7,107 nt of DNA. Source: Synechococcaceae bacterium WBB_10_009. Its GTDB lineage: Bacteria; Cyanobacteriota; Cyanobacteriia; PCC-6307; Cyanobiaceae. Positions 1 through 6,292 of the stretch are shown in pieces. The first letter of the stretch is position 1, and each line of letters begins with the position of its first letter. Below the pieces are notes generated by a model. It was not told the origin of the DNA. It was given only the letters and a program-made list of their open reading frames with translations, and did no database searches. The translations under genes and the position numbers were made by a program. The stretch spans positions 1 through 7,107 of the forward strand of contig RHBP01000088.1 in the NCBI GenBank assembly GCA_010030955.1. Reading direction: 5' to 3'.

Positions 1-904
1 CGGCCAGCACCAGCGCCACCAACCAGCCGCCCGCCATGGTGGGCAGCAGCCGGGGGTAATAGAGCCAGCCCTCGAGGCTGGTGGCCTCCAGCCCCTCCTG
101 GTACTGCACCCCCCACTGGCGGGCGTTGTTGATGGTGCTGAGGATGGTGAGCCAGTTCTGGCTGAACCAGGGCCAGCACAGGGCCCCTGCCAGGGCCGTG
201 GCGGCCAGCAGCTGCCGCAGCGGCCCCCAGCGGCCGGCGCGGGCGGCACCGAGGGCGGCCAGCAGCAGCACGAGCAGGGGCAGCCACAGCAGCACCAGGC
301 CCGTGGGCCGGGTGAGGAACACCGCCGCCAGGCCCGCCCCGGCCAGCAGCGCCCCGCGCCAGGGGTGCGCCCCGCCCCGCCAGCGCCGCTGGCTGAGCAG
401 CCACCAGCTGCCGGTGAGCACGGCGGTGAGGCTGAGGTCGATCAGGTAGTCGGTGCGTTGGTTGAGCAGGGCCGGTGCCGCCGCCACCACCAGGGCGCTC
501 CAGAGGCCGGCGCTGCGGCTGTGCAGCTGGCGCCCCAGGCCGTAGCAGCTGAGCAGCAGCAGGCCGTTGAACAGGCCGTTGGCCGCCATGGCGCTGCGGT
601 AGCCGGGGCCCAACAGCTCCAGCACCGGCGCCGCCACCGCGTAGCTGAGGGGGCCGCGGTAGCTGGGGGCCTGGGCCCAGAGCTGCTGCCACCAGGGGCC
701 GCTCCAGGGCTCCGGGCTGCGCAGCACCTGCCAGATGCCCAGGGCTCGGCTGAGGTGGTCGCCCTGGTCCCAGCTGGGGGGGGCCTGGTGCCGCTGGATC
801 CAGAGCAGATCCAGGGCCAGGCAGGCCAGCCACAGCCCCAGCAGCACCAGCCCATCGCGCCGGTTCAGCGGCCTGGGGCTGGGTTGCGGCGCACGAGGGT
901 CCAT
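1..904 (-). CDS. GT39/ArnT-like membrane glycosyltransferase, 3' end beyond window
   Basis: This is the N-terminal 301 residues of a polytopic membrane protein; the reading frame stays open to the left edge. It starts at ATG 904-902, and an in-frame stop at 916-914 excludes a longer form. A short basic N-terminus leads into a first membrane segment (about residues 18-36). A loop follows with SWDQGDH (residues 44-50), whose Asp46 and Asp49 match the acidic residues of the first periplasmic loop of GT-C enzymes. A second acidic motif, TDYLIDLSLT (151-160), and the LTRPTG motif (198-202) before a very hydrophobic helix are both typical of the family. At least six further hydrophobic segments are visible. 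Members transfer a sugar from a polyprenyl-phosphate donor to a lipid or glycan at the outer face of the inner membrane; the substrate here cannot be told. The start lies inside the end of the upstream glycosyltransferase gene, with no clear Shine-Dalgarno, which suggests translational coupling. The family call is firm, the specific role unknown. Confidence 0.85.
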   Translation of the reverse strand, partial: MDPRAPQPSPRPLNRRDGLVLLGLWLACLALDLLWIQRHQAPPSWDQGDHLSRALGIWQVLRSPEPWSGPWWQQLWAQAPSYRGPLSYAVAAPVLELLGPGYRSAMAANGLFNGLLLLSCYGLGRQLHSRSAGLWSALVVAAAPALLNQRTDYLIDLSLTAVLTGSWWLLSQRRWRGGAHPWRGALLAGAGLAAVFLTRPTGLVLLWLPLLVLLLAALGAARAGRWGPLRQLLAATALAGALCWPWFSQNWLTILSTINNARQWGVQYQEGLEATSLEGWLYYPRLLPTMAGGWLVALVLA

Positions 905-2436
905 GGGGCCAGATCATCGCCCGCCGCCACGGTGCTCAGCGCGGGGGTCTGCGGCCACTGCCCCCGTTGGATCCAGGCCCATTGGCCCGGCGGCAGTTGC
1001 TCGAGCCGTTGCAGGCGCGGCCCCAGCTGCGGGCTGCCCAGGGCCACCAGGATCAACTGGCTGTGGGCGTCGCCGCTGAGGGGCTCCGGCGCAATCACCG
1101 CCACCGGGCCTTCAGCCAGGGCCGATTGCACGGCGGCGGCCGCCAGGGCCTGGCGCTGCAGGGGGCTGCGGTCGGTGAACAGGCCCGCCTGCACCAGCAG
1201 CACCAGGGCCAGCCAGGGCCCCAGCAGCAGGGCCGCCAGGCTGCGCATCGGCAGGCGCTGCAGGGGCAGCAGCCCCCAGCTCAGCCCCACCGCCAGGGCG
1301 GCGGCGGCCAGCACGGCCCTGGGCACCGGCGGCACCTCCAGATCCAGGGGTGTGCCCGGCCAGAGCAGCGCCAGCCCAGCCGCCAGCAGCAGGCTCCCCA
1401 GGCCCGCGATCCCCCAGGCCAGCCAGCGGGGCCGTGCGGCGCCGGGCGCGGTGAAGCGCCGCAGGGCCGCGGCGGCCCAGAGGGCCACAAACGGCGCGAG
1501 CTGCAGGCCGTAGTAGGGCGTTTTGGTGCGGAAGGCGCTCAGCAGGGCCAGCAGCAGCAGCGGGACCACCACCAGCGCCAGCCGCTGTTCGCCGCGCCAG
1601 CGGCGCCAGCCCCAGGCCAAGCCCGCCAGGGCCGCCAGGCTCCAGGGGGCGGTGTTGGCGGGGATGTTCCAGAGGTAATAGAGGGGGCCGGCGCTGTAGG
1701 TGTCGCTGCCGGACAGAAACAGCAGCTTCTCCACCAGGCCCCCCACCACGGCGGCGCCGTGCTGCTGCAGGCTCAGCCCCAGCCACAGGGCCACCGGCAG
1801 CCAGCCCAGGACCAAGCCGCCCCAGAAGCTCCAGCGGCGCAGCACCTGGGCCCGCGCCAGCAACACCAGCGGCAGCAGGGCCGCCGCCGGCAGCGCCACC
1901 ATGAAGCCCTTCACCAGAAAGGCGGGCCCCATCCACAGCCCCGCCAGGGCCGGCCAGATGGGCCCGGACCCCGGGGTGGCCCGCAGCAGGGCCCAGAGCC
2001 CCAGCAGCTCCAGGGCCAGCAGGGGCATGTCCTGGCTGGCCTGGTGGGCGTAATTGAGCCACAGGGGCGTGAGGGCCAGCAGCAGGGCGCTGAGCCGGCC
2101 CTGGCCGGGCCCCAGCAGCTGGCGCCCCAGCTGGGCGGTGAGCCAGAGGCAGGCGAGTGCCGCCAGCAGCGAGGGCAGCAGCTCGCCGATCGGATCGGCC
2201 CCCAGCAGCCGCTGGCTGGCGGCGATCAGCCACTGCACGCCGATGGTGCGGTCGTAGAGGGGCTGGTCCCACCATGGCGGCGCCAGCCAGTGGCCGCTGA
2301 GCGCAATCCAGCGGGCCTGCAGCATGTAGTAGCCCTCGTCGTGGGCCAGGGGGCTGCGGGGGGCGGCGCTGGCTAGCAGCGGCCCCAGCGCCAGCAAGGC
2401 CACCACCGGGTTTGTGTAGCGAGGGCTACGTGTCAT
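865..2436 (-). CDS. GT39/ArnT-like membrane glycosyltransferase (complete, 523 aa)
   Basis: This is a complete, Leu/Ala-rich polytopic membrane protein of the dolichyl/polyprenyl-phosphate-mannose transferase type (PMT/ArnT, GT39). After the first membrane segment (about 10-25) comes HDEGYYMLQ (32-40), whose Asp33-Glu34 pair is the hallmark acidic motif of the first external loop. WWDQPLYDRT (55-64) and SQDMPLL (134-140) carry further acidic positions seen in the family. FRTKTPYYGLQLAP (302-315) matches the conserved Lys-x-Pro-Tyr-Tyr region of ArnT-like enzymes. Roughly ten hydrophobic helices precede a soluble C-terminal tail (about 420-523). The enzyme is expected to glycosylate an envelope lipid or polymer at the outer face of the inner membrane. 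Two starts are possible: ATG at 2436, chosen here because it directly precedes the conserved part, or GTG at 2472, which adds 12 residues and would eat into the divergent porin leader. Neither has a strong Shine-Dalgarno. The 3' end overlaps the next glycosyltransferase by 40 nt. Confidence 0.85.
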   Translation of the reverse strand: MTRSPRYTNPVVALLALGPLLASAAPRSPLAHDEGYYMLQARWIALSGHWLAPPWWDQPLYDRTIGVQWLIAASQRLLGADPIGELLPSLLAALACLWLTAQLGRQLLGPGQGRLSALLLALTPLWLNYAHQASQDMPLLALELLGLWALLRATPGSGPIWPALAGLWMGPAFLVKGFMVALPAAALLPLVLLARAQVLRRWSFWGGLVLGWLPVALWLGLSLQQHGAAVVGGLVEKLLFLSGSDTYSAGPLYYLWNIPANTAPWSLAALAGLAWGWRRWRGEQRLALVVVPLLLLALLSAFRTKTPYYGLQLAPFVALWAAAALRRFTAPGAARPRWLAWGIAGLGSLLLAAGLALLWPGTPLDLEVPPVPRAVLAAAALAVGLSWGLLPLQRLPMRSLAALLLGPWLALVLLVQAGLFTDRSPLQRQALAAAAVQSALAEGPVAVIAPEPLSGDAHSQLILVALGSPQLGPRLQRLEQLPPGQWAWIQRGQWPQTPALSTVAAGDDLAPWTLVRRNPAPGR

Positions 2437-2534
2437 TGCGGTTTGTGGCACACGGGGCCTATCTGGATGCACAGCCTGGCCCGATCATCGGAGGTGACGC
2501 CTTGCGTCCATTTCCTCTTTTTGGTGTGAGGACC
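2437..2534. promoter_or_regulatory. Divergent intergenic region between glycosyltransferase pair and first porin
   Basis: These 98 nt must carry the leader of the first porin (plus strand) and probably the promoter for the minus-strand glycosyltransferases. I see no convincing -35/-10 pair on either strand. A short inverted repeat, CCGATCATCGG, lies at 2481-2491, but arms of this length are expected by chance in a window this size. A pyrimidine-rich tract at 2507-2522 directly precedes the conserved ribosome-binding block. The assignment as a promoter region rests on gene orientation only. Confidence 0.4.
2520..2534 (+). promoter_or_regulatory. Ribosome-binding block of first porin; predicted Yfr1-type sRNA target
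   Basis: The 15 nt TTTGGTGTGAGGACC directly before the ATG are repeated exactly before the second porin. GAGG at 2528-2531 is the Shine-Dalgarno core, only 3 nt from the start codon, and this decides the start at 2535 over the in-frame ATG at 2412. GTGTGAGGA is the exact complement of TCCTCACAC, the core of the conserved Yfr1 sRNA motif as I recall it. Yfr1 is known to block translation of som-type porin mRNAs in Prochlorococcus, so this block is probably both ribosome-binding site and sRNA target. Confidence 0.75.
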
Positions 2535-4292
2535 ATGAAACTGTTCCAGAAGCTTCTTCTGGCGCCTGCTGCCCTGGGCCTGATGGCTCCTGTGGCTGCA
2601 TCCGCCGCCGATCTCAACGTGGCTGGCGTTCGCCAGTACACCACCAGCGAAGAGCAGGTGACCTCGATCACCCAGTTCTCCGACGTCAAGCCGACCGATT
2701 GGGCCTACCAGGCCCTGAGCAACCTGATCGAGCGCTACGGCTGCGTCGCTGGTTACCCCAACGGCACCTACAAGGGTGGCCAGGCCATGACCCGCTGGGA
2801 GGCCGCCGCTCTGCTCAACGCCTGCCTCGACCGGATCACCGAAGTGACCGACGAGCTCAAGCGCCTGATGAAGGAGTTTGAGAAGGAGCTGGCCGTGCTG
2901 AAGGGCCGTGTGGATTCCCTCGAAGCCAAAGTGGGCGAGCTGGAAGCCACCCAGTTCTCCACCACCACCAAGCTGAAGGGTATTGCCACCTTCGTGCTGG
3001 GTGCCAACAGCTTCTCCGGCACCAACAGCGGTTCCCAGTTCAACGGCACTCCGAACACCGCTGCCTACAACCGCGCGCAATACGGCGCCACCACCTTCAA
3101 CTACGACCTGAAGCTGAACTTCGACACCAGCTTCACCGGCAAGGACCTGCTGCGCACCAGCCTGCGTGCCGGCAACTTCTTCGGGGCGAATGGTGTGGCC
3201 AACAACGCCTACGGCGCTGGGCTGTCCTTCCTCGAAGCGGCCACCAACCAGTACGCCGGTCCCGGCGGCTCGAACGTGGTGGTGGCCAACCGCCTGTTCT
3301 ATAACTTCCCGGTGGGTGATGAGCTGAGCCTCACCGCCGGCGCCCTGGTGCGCATGGACGACGCCGGCATGCTTGGCCTGTGGCCCAGTGTCTATCCCGC
3401 CGACACCGTGCTGGATAACTTCACCTATGCCGGTGCCCCCGGTGCTTACAACACCGGCTTCGGCCTGGGTAGCGGTGCTGGCTTTGTGTACAGCCCCAAG
3501 TTCGCCAAGGGTCTGACCATCAGCCAGAACTATGTGTCGGCTAACGCCTACTCCGGCAACACTGGCACCCCCAACCCCAGCGGGACCAACTCCGGTGGCG
3601 GCGTGTGGACCGGTGGTGCCTCCTCCACCGCCGTGTCTCAGATCGGCTACGTGGGTGAAAAAACCCCTCTGATCGGCGGCAGCTACGGCCTGGCCTTCGC
3701 CTACGCCTATTCGCAGAACATGCCGCTGACCATCGGCACTCCCCTGGCCTACTCCTATTCCAACATTGGATCTGGTGGCACCAGCTCCAACAACTACGGT
3801 CTGAGCGGCTACTGGAAGCCTGAGAAGGCTGGCCTGGTGCCCTCCTTTAGCTGGGGCTTCGGCGGCAGCACCTTCAACACCGGTGTTCTGTACAACTCCT
3901 CCACCAACCAGTCCAATTCCGTTAAGGGCATCACCACCGCCTCCTGGATGATTGGCCTCCAGTGGGATGACGCCTTCATCAAGGGCAACGCCCTGGGCAT
4001 GGGCGTCGGCCAGGCTCCCTTCGTGACCCAGGCCGGCTCCAACGCCGCCAACACCCCTCGCTCGAACACCTGCGCCGCTGGCCAAGGCGGTTGCAGCGGT
4101 GCCTACGACTCCAACTACATGTGGGAGTGGTGGTACAAGTTCCAGGTGACCGACAACATCTCGATCACCCCGGCCATCTACTACATCAGCAACTACGACG
4201 GTCAGCTGGGTCAGGTGAATCAGAGCACCGGTTCCACCACCGCCTCCGACAACCTGTTCGGCGGCCTGATCAAGACCACCTTCAAGTTCTGA
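2535..4292 (+). CDS. som: Som-type outer-membrane porin, SLH + OprB-like barrel (first copy, 585 aa)
   Basis: This is a cyanobacterial outer-membrane porin of the Som/'iron uptake porin' type. A Sec signal peptide (residues 1-24) ends in ASA before Ala25-Asp26. One SLH domain (about 47-102) contains QFSDVKPTDWAYQAL, GYPNGTYKGG and MTRWEAAALLNACLDR; it is expected to bind peptidoglycan or its linked polymer and anchor the barrel to the wall. A predicted coiled coil follows (about 101-138, TDELKRLMKEFEKEL onward), then a long beta-barrel with alternating aromatic and small residues, SFTGKDLL (199-206) and a C-terminal TTFKF ending in Phe, the usual barrel-assembly signal. Besides the SLH cysteines (70, 97), the only cysteines are Cys513 and Cys520, close together in a Gly/Asn-rich loop-like stretch. 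The role is passive uptake of small solutes, possibly inorganic ions; the substrate cannot be read from sequence. The start is set by GAGG at 2528-2531 and the signal peptide. It has its own terminator, and a close paralogue lies 245 nt downstream. Confidence 0.95.
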   Translation: MKLFQKLLLAPAALGLMAPVAASAADLNVAGVRQYTTSEEQVTSITQFSDVKPTDWAYQALSNLIERYGCVAGYPNGTYKGGQAMTRWEAAALLNACLDRITEVTDELKRLMKEFEKELAVLKGRVDSLEAKVGELEATQFSTTTKLKGIATFVLGANSFSGTNSGSQFNGTPNTAAYNRAQYGATTFNYDLKLNFDTSFTGKDLLRTSLRAGNFFGANGVANNAYGAGLSFLEAATNQYAGPGGSNVVVANRLFYNFPVGDELSLTAGALVRMDDAGMLGLWPSVYPADTVLDNFTYAGAPGAYNTGFGLGSGAGFVYSPKFAKGLTISQNYVSANAYSGNTGTPNPSGTNSGGGVWTGGASSTAVSQIGYVGEKTPLIGGSYGLAFAYAYSQNMPLTIGTPLAYSYSNIGSGGTSSNNYGLSGYWKPEKAGLVPSFSWGFGGSTFNTGVLYNSSTNQSNSVKGITTASWMIGLQWDDAFIKGNALGMGVGQAPFVTQAGSNAANTPRSNTCAAGQGGCSGAYDSNYMWEWWYKFQVTDNISITPAIYYISNYDGQLGQVNQSTGSTTASDNLFGGLIKTTFKF

Positions 4293-4318
4293 TCCTTCGA
4301 GTCCCTGCTGGGCGCTCC

Positions 4319-4356
4319 TCCTCACACACCTCGAGCGTCCACAGGTCCTCACACAC
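4319..4356 (+). repeat. Direct repeat TCCTCACACAC, two copies in 3'UTR
   Basis: The 11-mer TCCTCACACAC occurs exactly at 4319-4329 and 4346-4356, 27 nt apart start to start. Each contains the 9-mer complementary to the GTGTGAGGA of both porin leaders. The flanks of the two copies differ, so this does not look like simple slippage of a longer unit. Confidence 0.85.
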
Positions 4357-4375
4357 GTCCTCGGTTCTCCATCCA

Positions 4376-4402
4376 AGCCCCCGCTCACGCGGGGGCTTTT
4401 TT
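4376..4402 (+). terminator. Rho-independent terminator of first porin
   Basis: AGCCCCCGC (4376-4384) pairs with GCGGGGGCT (4389-4397) around a TCAC loop and runs into six T residues (4397-4402). This is a strong intrinsic terminator 84 nt after the stop codon. It separates the two porin genes into distinct transcription units and would form the 3' end of the candidate sRNA. Confidence 0.95.
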
Positions 4403-4404
4403 GT

Positions 4405-4430
4405 GGCCATGCATCCGCGGATGTATCGCC
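4405..4430. promoter_or_regulatory. 26-nt dyad upstream of second porin, candidate operator
   Basis: CATCCGCGGATG (4412-4423) is a perfect 12-bp palindrome. The symmetry continues outward to GGC at 4405-4407 and GCC at 4428-4430, giving 11 matching positions of 13 per arm; the exceptions are one C-C and one G-T. It starts two bases after the first porin's T-tract and ends about 107 nt before the second porin's start codon, a plausible place for a dimeric regulator site. No known operator is recognised. The centre has no loop, so it is more likely a DNA site than an RNA hairpin. Confidence 0.4.
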
Positions 4431-4520
4431 AGACACCTTGCCGCGTGCTGTCTGCCCCTGGTTTTTCTATTCGCGGAGGGTAATTTGCCTACAACTCTCC
4501 TTGCGAGAGCTATCCCTCAA
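4431..4520 (+). promoter_or_regulatory. Probable promoter and leader region of second porin
   Basis: The second porin lies beyond a strong terminator, so a promoter is expected here. TACAAC (4490-4495) is a possible -10 box (4 of 6 to TATAAT) but lacks a good -35; TTGCCG (4438-4443) resembles a -35 but has no partner at normal spacing. A small inverted repeat, CTCTC/GAGAG (4495-4499 and 4505-4509, 5-nt spacer), lies between the possible -10 and the ribosome-binding block. Placement of the promoter within this stretch is uncertain. Confidence 0.3.
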
Positions 4521-4535
4521 TTTGGTGTGAGGACC
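4521..4535 (+). promoter_or_regulatory. Ribosome-binding block of second porin; predicted Yfr1-type sRNA target
   Basis: This is an exact copy of the 15-nt block before the first porin, while the bases further upstream are unrelated. GAGG (4529-4532) lies 5 nt before the ATG at 4538, two bases more than in the first porin. GTGTGAGGACC (4525-4535) is perfectly complementary to GGTCCTCACAC in the 3'UTR of the first porin, 170 nt upstream, and its first nine bases to the Yfr1 motif core. Confidence 0.75.
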
Positions 4536-4537
4536 CA

Positions 4538-6292
4538 ATGAAACTCTTCCAGAAGCTGCTTCTGGCGCCTGCAGCCCTCGGGCTGATGGCTCCCGTGGCG
4601 GCATCCGCCTCCGACCTCGCGTCGGCCGGCGGCATGAACAGCTACATCCAGCAGGGCGACCTGCACAACTTCCGCGTCTGGGCTGACCAAAACCAGGTCA
4701 CCAACGTGCAGCAGTTCAGCGATGTGAAGCCCACCGACTGGGCCTACCAGGCGCTGAGCAACCTGATCGAGCGCTACGGCTGCGTGGCCGGCTACCCCAA
4801 CGGCACCTACAAGGGCGCCCAGGCCATGACCCGCTTTGAAGCGGCTGCCCTGCTGAACGCCTGCCTCGACCGCATCACCGAAACCACCGACGAAATCCAG
4901 CGCCTGCAGCAGGATTTCGCCAAGGAGCTGGCTGTGCTCCAGGGCCGCGTCGGCAGCCTCGAGAAGAAGGTGGGCAAGCTGGAAGCCACCCAGTTCTCCA
5001 CCACCACCAAGCTCCAGGGTGACACCTACTGGGCCATCGGTGGCGTGGGCTTCGGTGGGAGCAGCGGCGCCAACCAATACAACCGTGCCACCTACGGCGG
5101 CATGGTGTTCAACTACGACCTGCGCCTCAACTTCAACACCAGCTTCACGGGTAAGGACCTGCTCTACACCCGTCTGCGTGCCGGCAACTTCTCCGGTAGC
5201 CCCTTCTCCGGCAACCCCTACAACCTGATGGGGCTTGACCGGGCCTACTCCTGCCCGACTGGTGCCGCCAGCACCGCCGGATGCAACAACATCGTTGGCC
5301 TGGATCGTCTCTACTACCGTTTCCCCATCCAGAGCAGCAAGTCGTGGACGGCTTTCATTGGTCCTCAGGCTCGTAACACCGAGTTCCTGGCGATCAACCC
5401 CTCCTACTACGGCGATGTCGAAGGCCTCGATTACTTCCGCCTTCATGGTGCCCCTGGCACCTACAACAAGGCCACCGGTGGCATGGCCGGCCTGATGTGG
5501 AAGCAAAACGTGAAGAAAGGCAAGCCCTTCTTCGCTGCTTCCACCAGCTATGTGTCCCCCCGGTCTGAAAACGCCAACCCCGGTGATGGCGGCAACATGA
5601 CCAACTACAGCCGCGGCAGCTGGCTGACCCAGATTGGTTACCAGGCCAACCAGTGGAAAACCACCTTCGCCTGGAACTACCAGCAGTGCAACGCTTCGCT
5701 GTCCCGTCGTGGCACCCAGGCCGCTGGTCCTCAATCTGAGCCCTGCAGCGTTGCTGCGAGCAGCACCTACGCCACCACCGGCATGACCGGCGCTTACCAA
5801 AATGGTTTCGCGCTGAACCTCGGCTGGCAGCCCAAGAAGACGGGCACCGTGATGCCTTCCATCGACCTGGGCTGGGGCTACAACGCCGTTTCCTACCAAA
5901 ACCTGAACTACATTGCGTCCACACGCAACAACACAGGTGGCGTGGCAAGCAGCACTGGCTCCAGTGCCATCGCCGGCAACCTCAACTCGGCCAACATCTC
6001 GGCTACTCAGTCCTGGACTGTGGCGCTGCAGTGGAAGGATGCCTTCGGCAAGGGCAACTCCCTCGGCATGGCCGTGGGTCAGCCCACCTTCGTGACCTCC
6101 ACCCGCAACGGCACTACGCCGTTTGATGGCAACTACGCCTGGGAGTGGTGGTACAACTACAAGGTGAGCGACAACATCTCCGTGGCTCCGATCCTCTTCT
6201 ACTTGAGCAACCCCAGCAGCCTCGGTGCTGTGCCTGGTCAGACCAACCCCAACGTGTTTGGTGGTCTGATGACCGCTCGCTTCAAGTTCTGA
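4538..6292 (+). CDS. som: Som-type outer-membrane porin, SLH + OprB-like barrel (second copy, 584 aa)
   Basis: This is a paralogue of the preceding porin with the same layout: a Sec signal peptide (1-24, identical in all 24 residues to the first copy, cleavage after ASA), a longer spacer (25-58), an SLH domain (about 59-114) differing from its neighbour at only two positions in the core (Gly to Ala, Trp to Phe), a coiled coil (about 113-150) and a beta-barrel ending in TARFKF. SFTGKDLL (202-209), YAWEWWYNYKVSDNIS (533-548) and the C-terminal Phe match the first copy, but the middle of the barrel aligns poorly and lacks its counterpart's Gly/Ser/Asn-rich loops. Cysteines come in pairs: SLH 82 and 109, then 239/249 and 384/403 in barrel segments likely to be loops. 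It is expected to form a solute channel anchored to the cell wall, probably with different selectivity from copy one. It is a monocistronic unit with its own terminator and is likely under the same post-transcriptional control through the shared leader block. Confidence 0.95.
   Translation: MKLFQKLLLAPAALGLMAPVAASASDLASAGGMNSYIQQGDLHNFRVWADQNQVTNVQQFSDVKPTDWAYQALSNLIERYGCVAGYPNGTYKGAQAMTRFEAAALLNACLDRITETTDEIQRLQQDFAKELAVLQGRVGSLEKKVGKLEATQFSTTTKLQGDTYWAIGGVGFGGSSGANQYNRATYGGMVFNYDLRLNFNTSFTGKDLLYTRLRAGNFSGSPFSGNPYNLMGLDRAYSCPTGAASTAGCNNIVGLDRLYYRFPIQSSKSWTAFIGPQARNTEFLAINPSYYGDVEGLDYFRLHGAPGTYNKATGGMAGLMWKQNVKKGKPFFAASTSYVSPRSENANPGDGGNMTNYSRGSWLTQIGYQANQWKTTFAWNYQQCNASLSRRGTQAAGPQSEPCSVAASSTYATTGMTGAYQNGFALNLGWQPKKTGTVMPSIDLGWGYNAVSYQNLNYIASTRNNTGGVASSTGSSAIAGNLNSANISATQSWTVALQWKDAFGKGNSLGMAVGQPTFVTSTRNGTTPFDGNYAWEWWYNYKVSDNISVAPILFYLSNPSSLGAVPGQTNPNVFGGLMTARFKF

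Larger units (their letters stand above)
4304..4402 (+). ncRNA. Candidate Yfr1-like 3'UTR sRNA module of first porin
   Basis: Bases 4304-4317 pair with 4333-4345 to form 13 base pairs (12 Watson-Crick, one G-U) with a single bulged C at 4308. The 15-nt loop (4318-4332) displays CTCCTCACACACC. Directly at the 3' base of the stem, an unpaired TCCTCACACAC (4346-4356) repeats the motif; an unstructured linker and an intrinsic terminator (4376-4402) follow. Yfr1, as known from cyanobacteria, is a short RNA with two stem-loops separated by an unpaired stretch carrying ACUCCUCACAC, so motif and layout are similar, though here the motif is doubled and one copy sits in a hairpin loop. GGTCCTCACAC (4344-4354) is an 11-nt perfect complement of the ribosome-binding site of both porins. 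Pairing was done by eye. Whether this is a processed or independently transcribed sRNA, or only a cis element of the porin mRNA, is inference. It is probably not the standard yfr1 gene, which I do not expect next to som genes. Confidence 0.45.

Noticed and set aside
442..855. Minus-strand Trp/Cys/Ser-rich open frame in the left region
   Set aside because: It is out of frame with the real glycosyltransferase starting at 904, which shows coherent membrane helices and family motifs over the whole stretch.
967..2376. Plus-strand Gln/Gly/Ala/Pro-rich open frame of 469 codons
   Set aside because: It is a low-complexity shadow of the Leu/Ala-rich glycosyltransferase read from the other strand (CTG and GCC codons give CAG and GGC).
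2481..2491. Inverted repeat CCGATCATCGG in the divergent intergenic region
   Set aside because: Five-base arms are expected several times by chance in 7 kb, and the symmetry does not extend outward.
2412..2534. N-terminal extension of the first porin from an in-frame ATG at 2412
   Set aside because: It would add 41 residues ahead of a clean signal peptide and has no ribosome-binding site, whereas the conserved leader block directly precedes 2535.
4319..4356. CRISPR-like or transposon terminal repeats
   Set aside because: There are only two 11-mer copies 27 nt apart, with no spacer array, no transposase and no target duplication.
4304..4402. The canonical yfr1 gene itself
   Set aside because: Only 10 of 11 motif bases match in the best copy, the motif is duplicated with one copy in a hairpin loop, and yfr1 is not expected beside som genes. 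A Yfr1-like element is the safer reading.
2433..4436. Minus-strand open frame of 667 codons opposite the first porin
   Set aside because: It mirrors the codon bias of the porin: the plus-strand gene rarely uses the codons that would read as stops on the other strand in that frame. The product is Gly/Val/His-rich with no domain, while the sense frame has a signal peptide, SLH domain and terminator.
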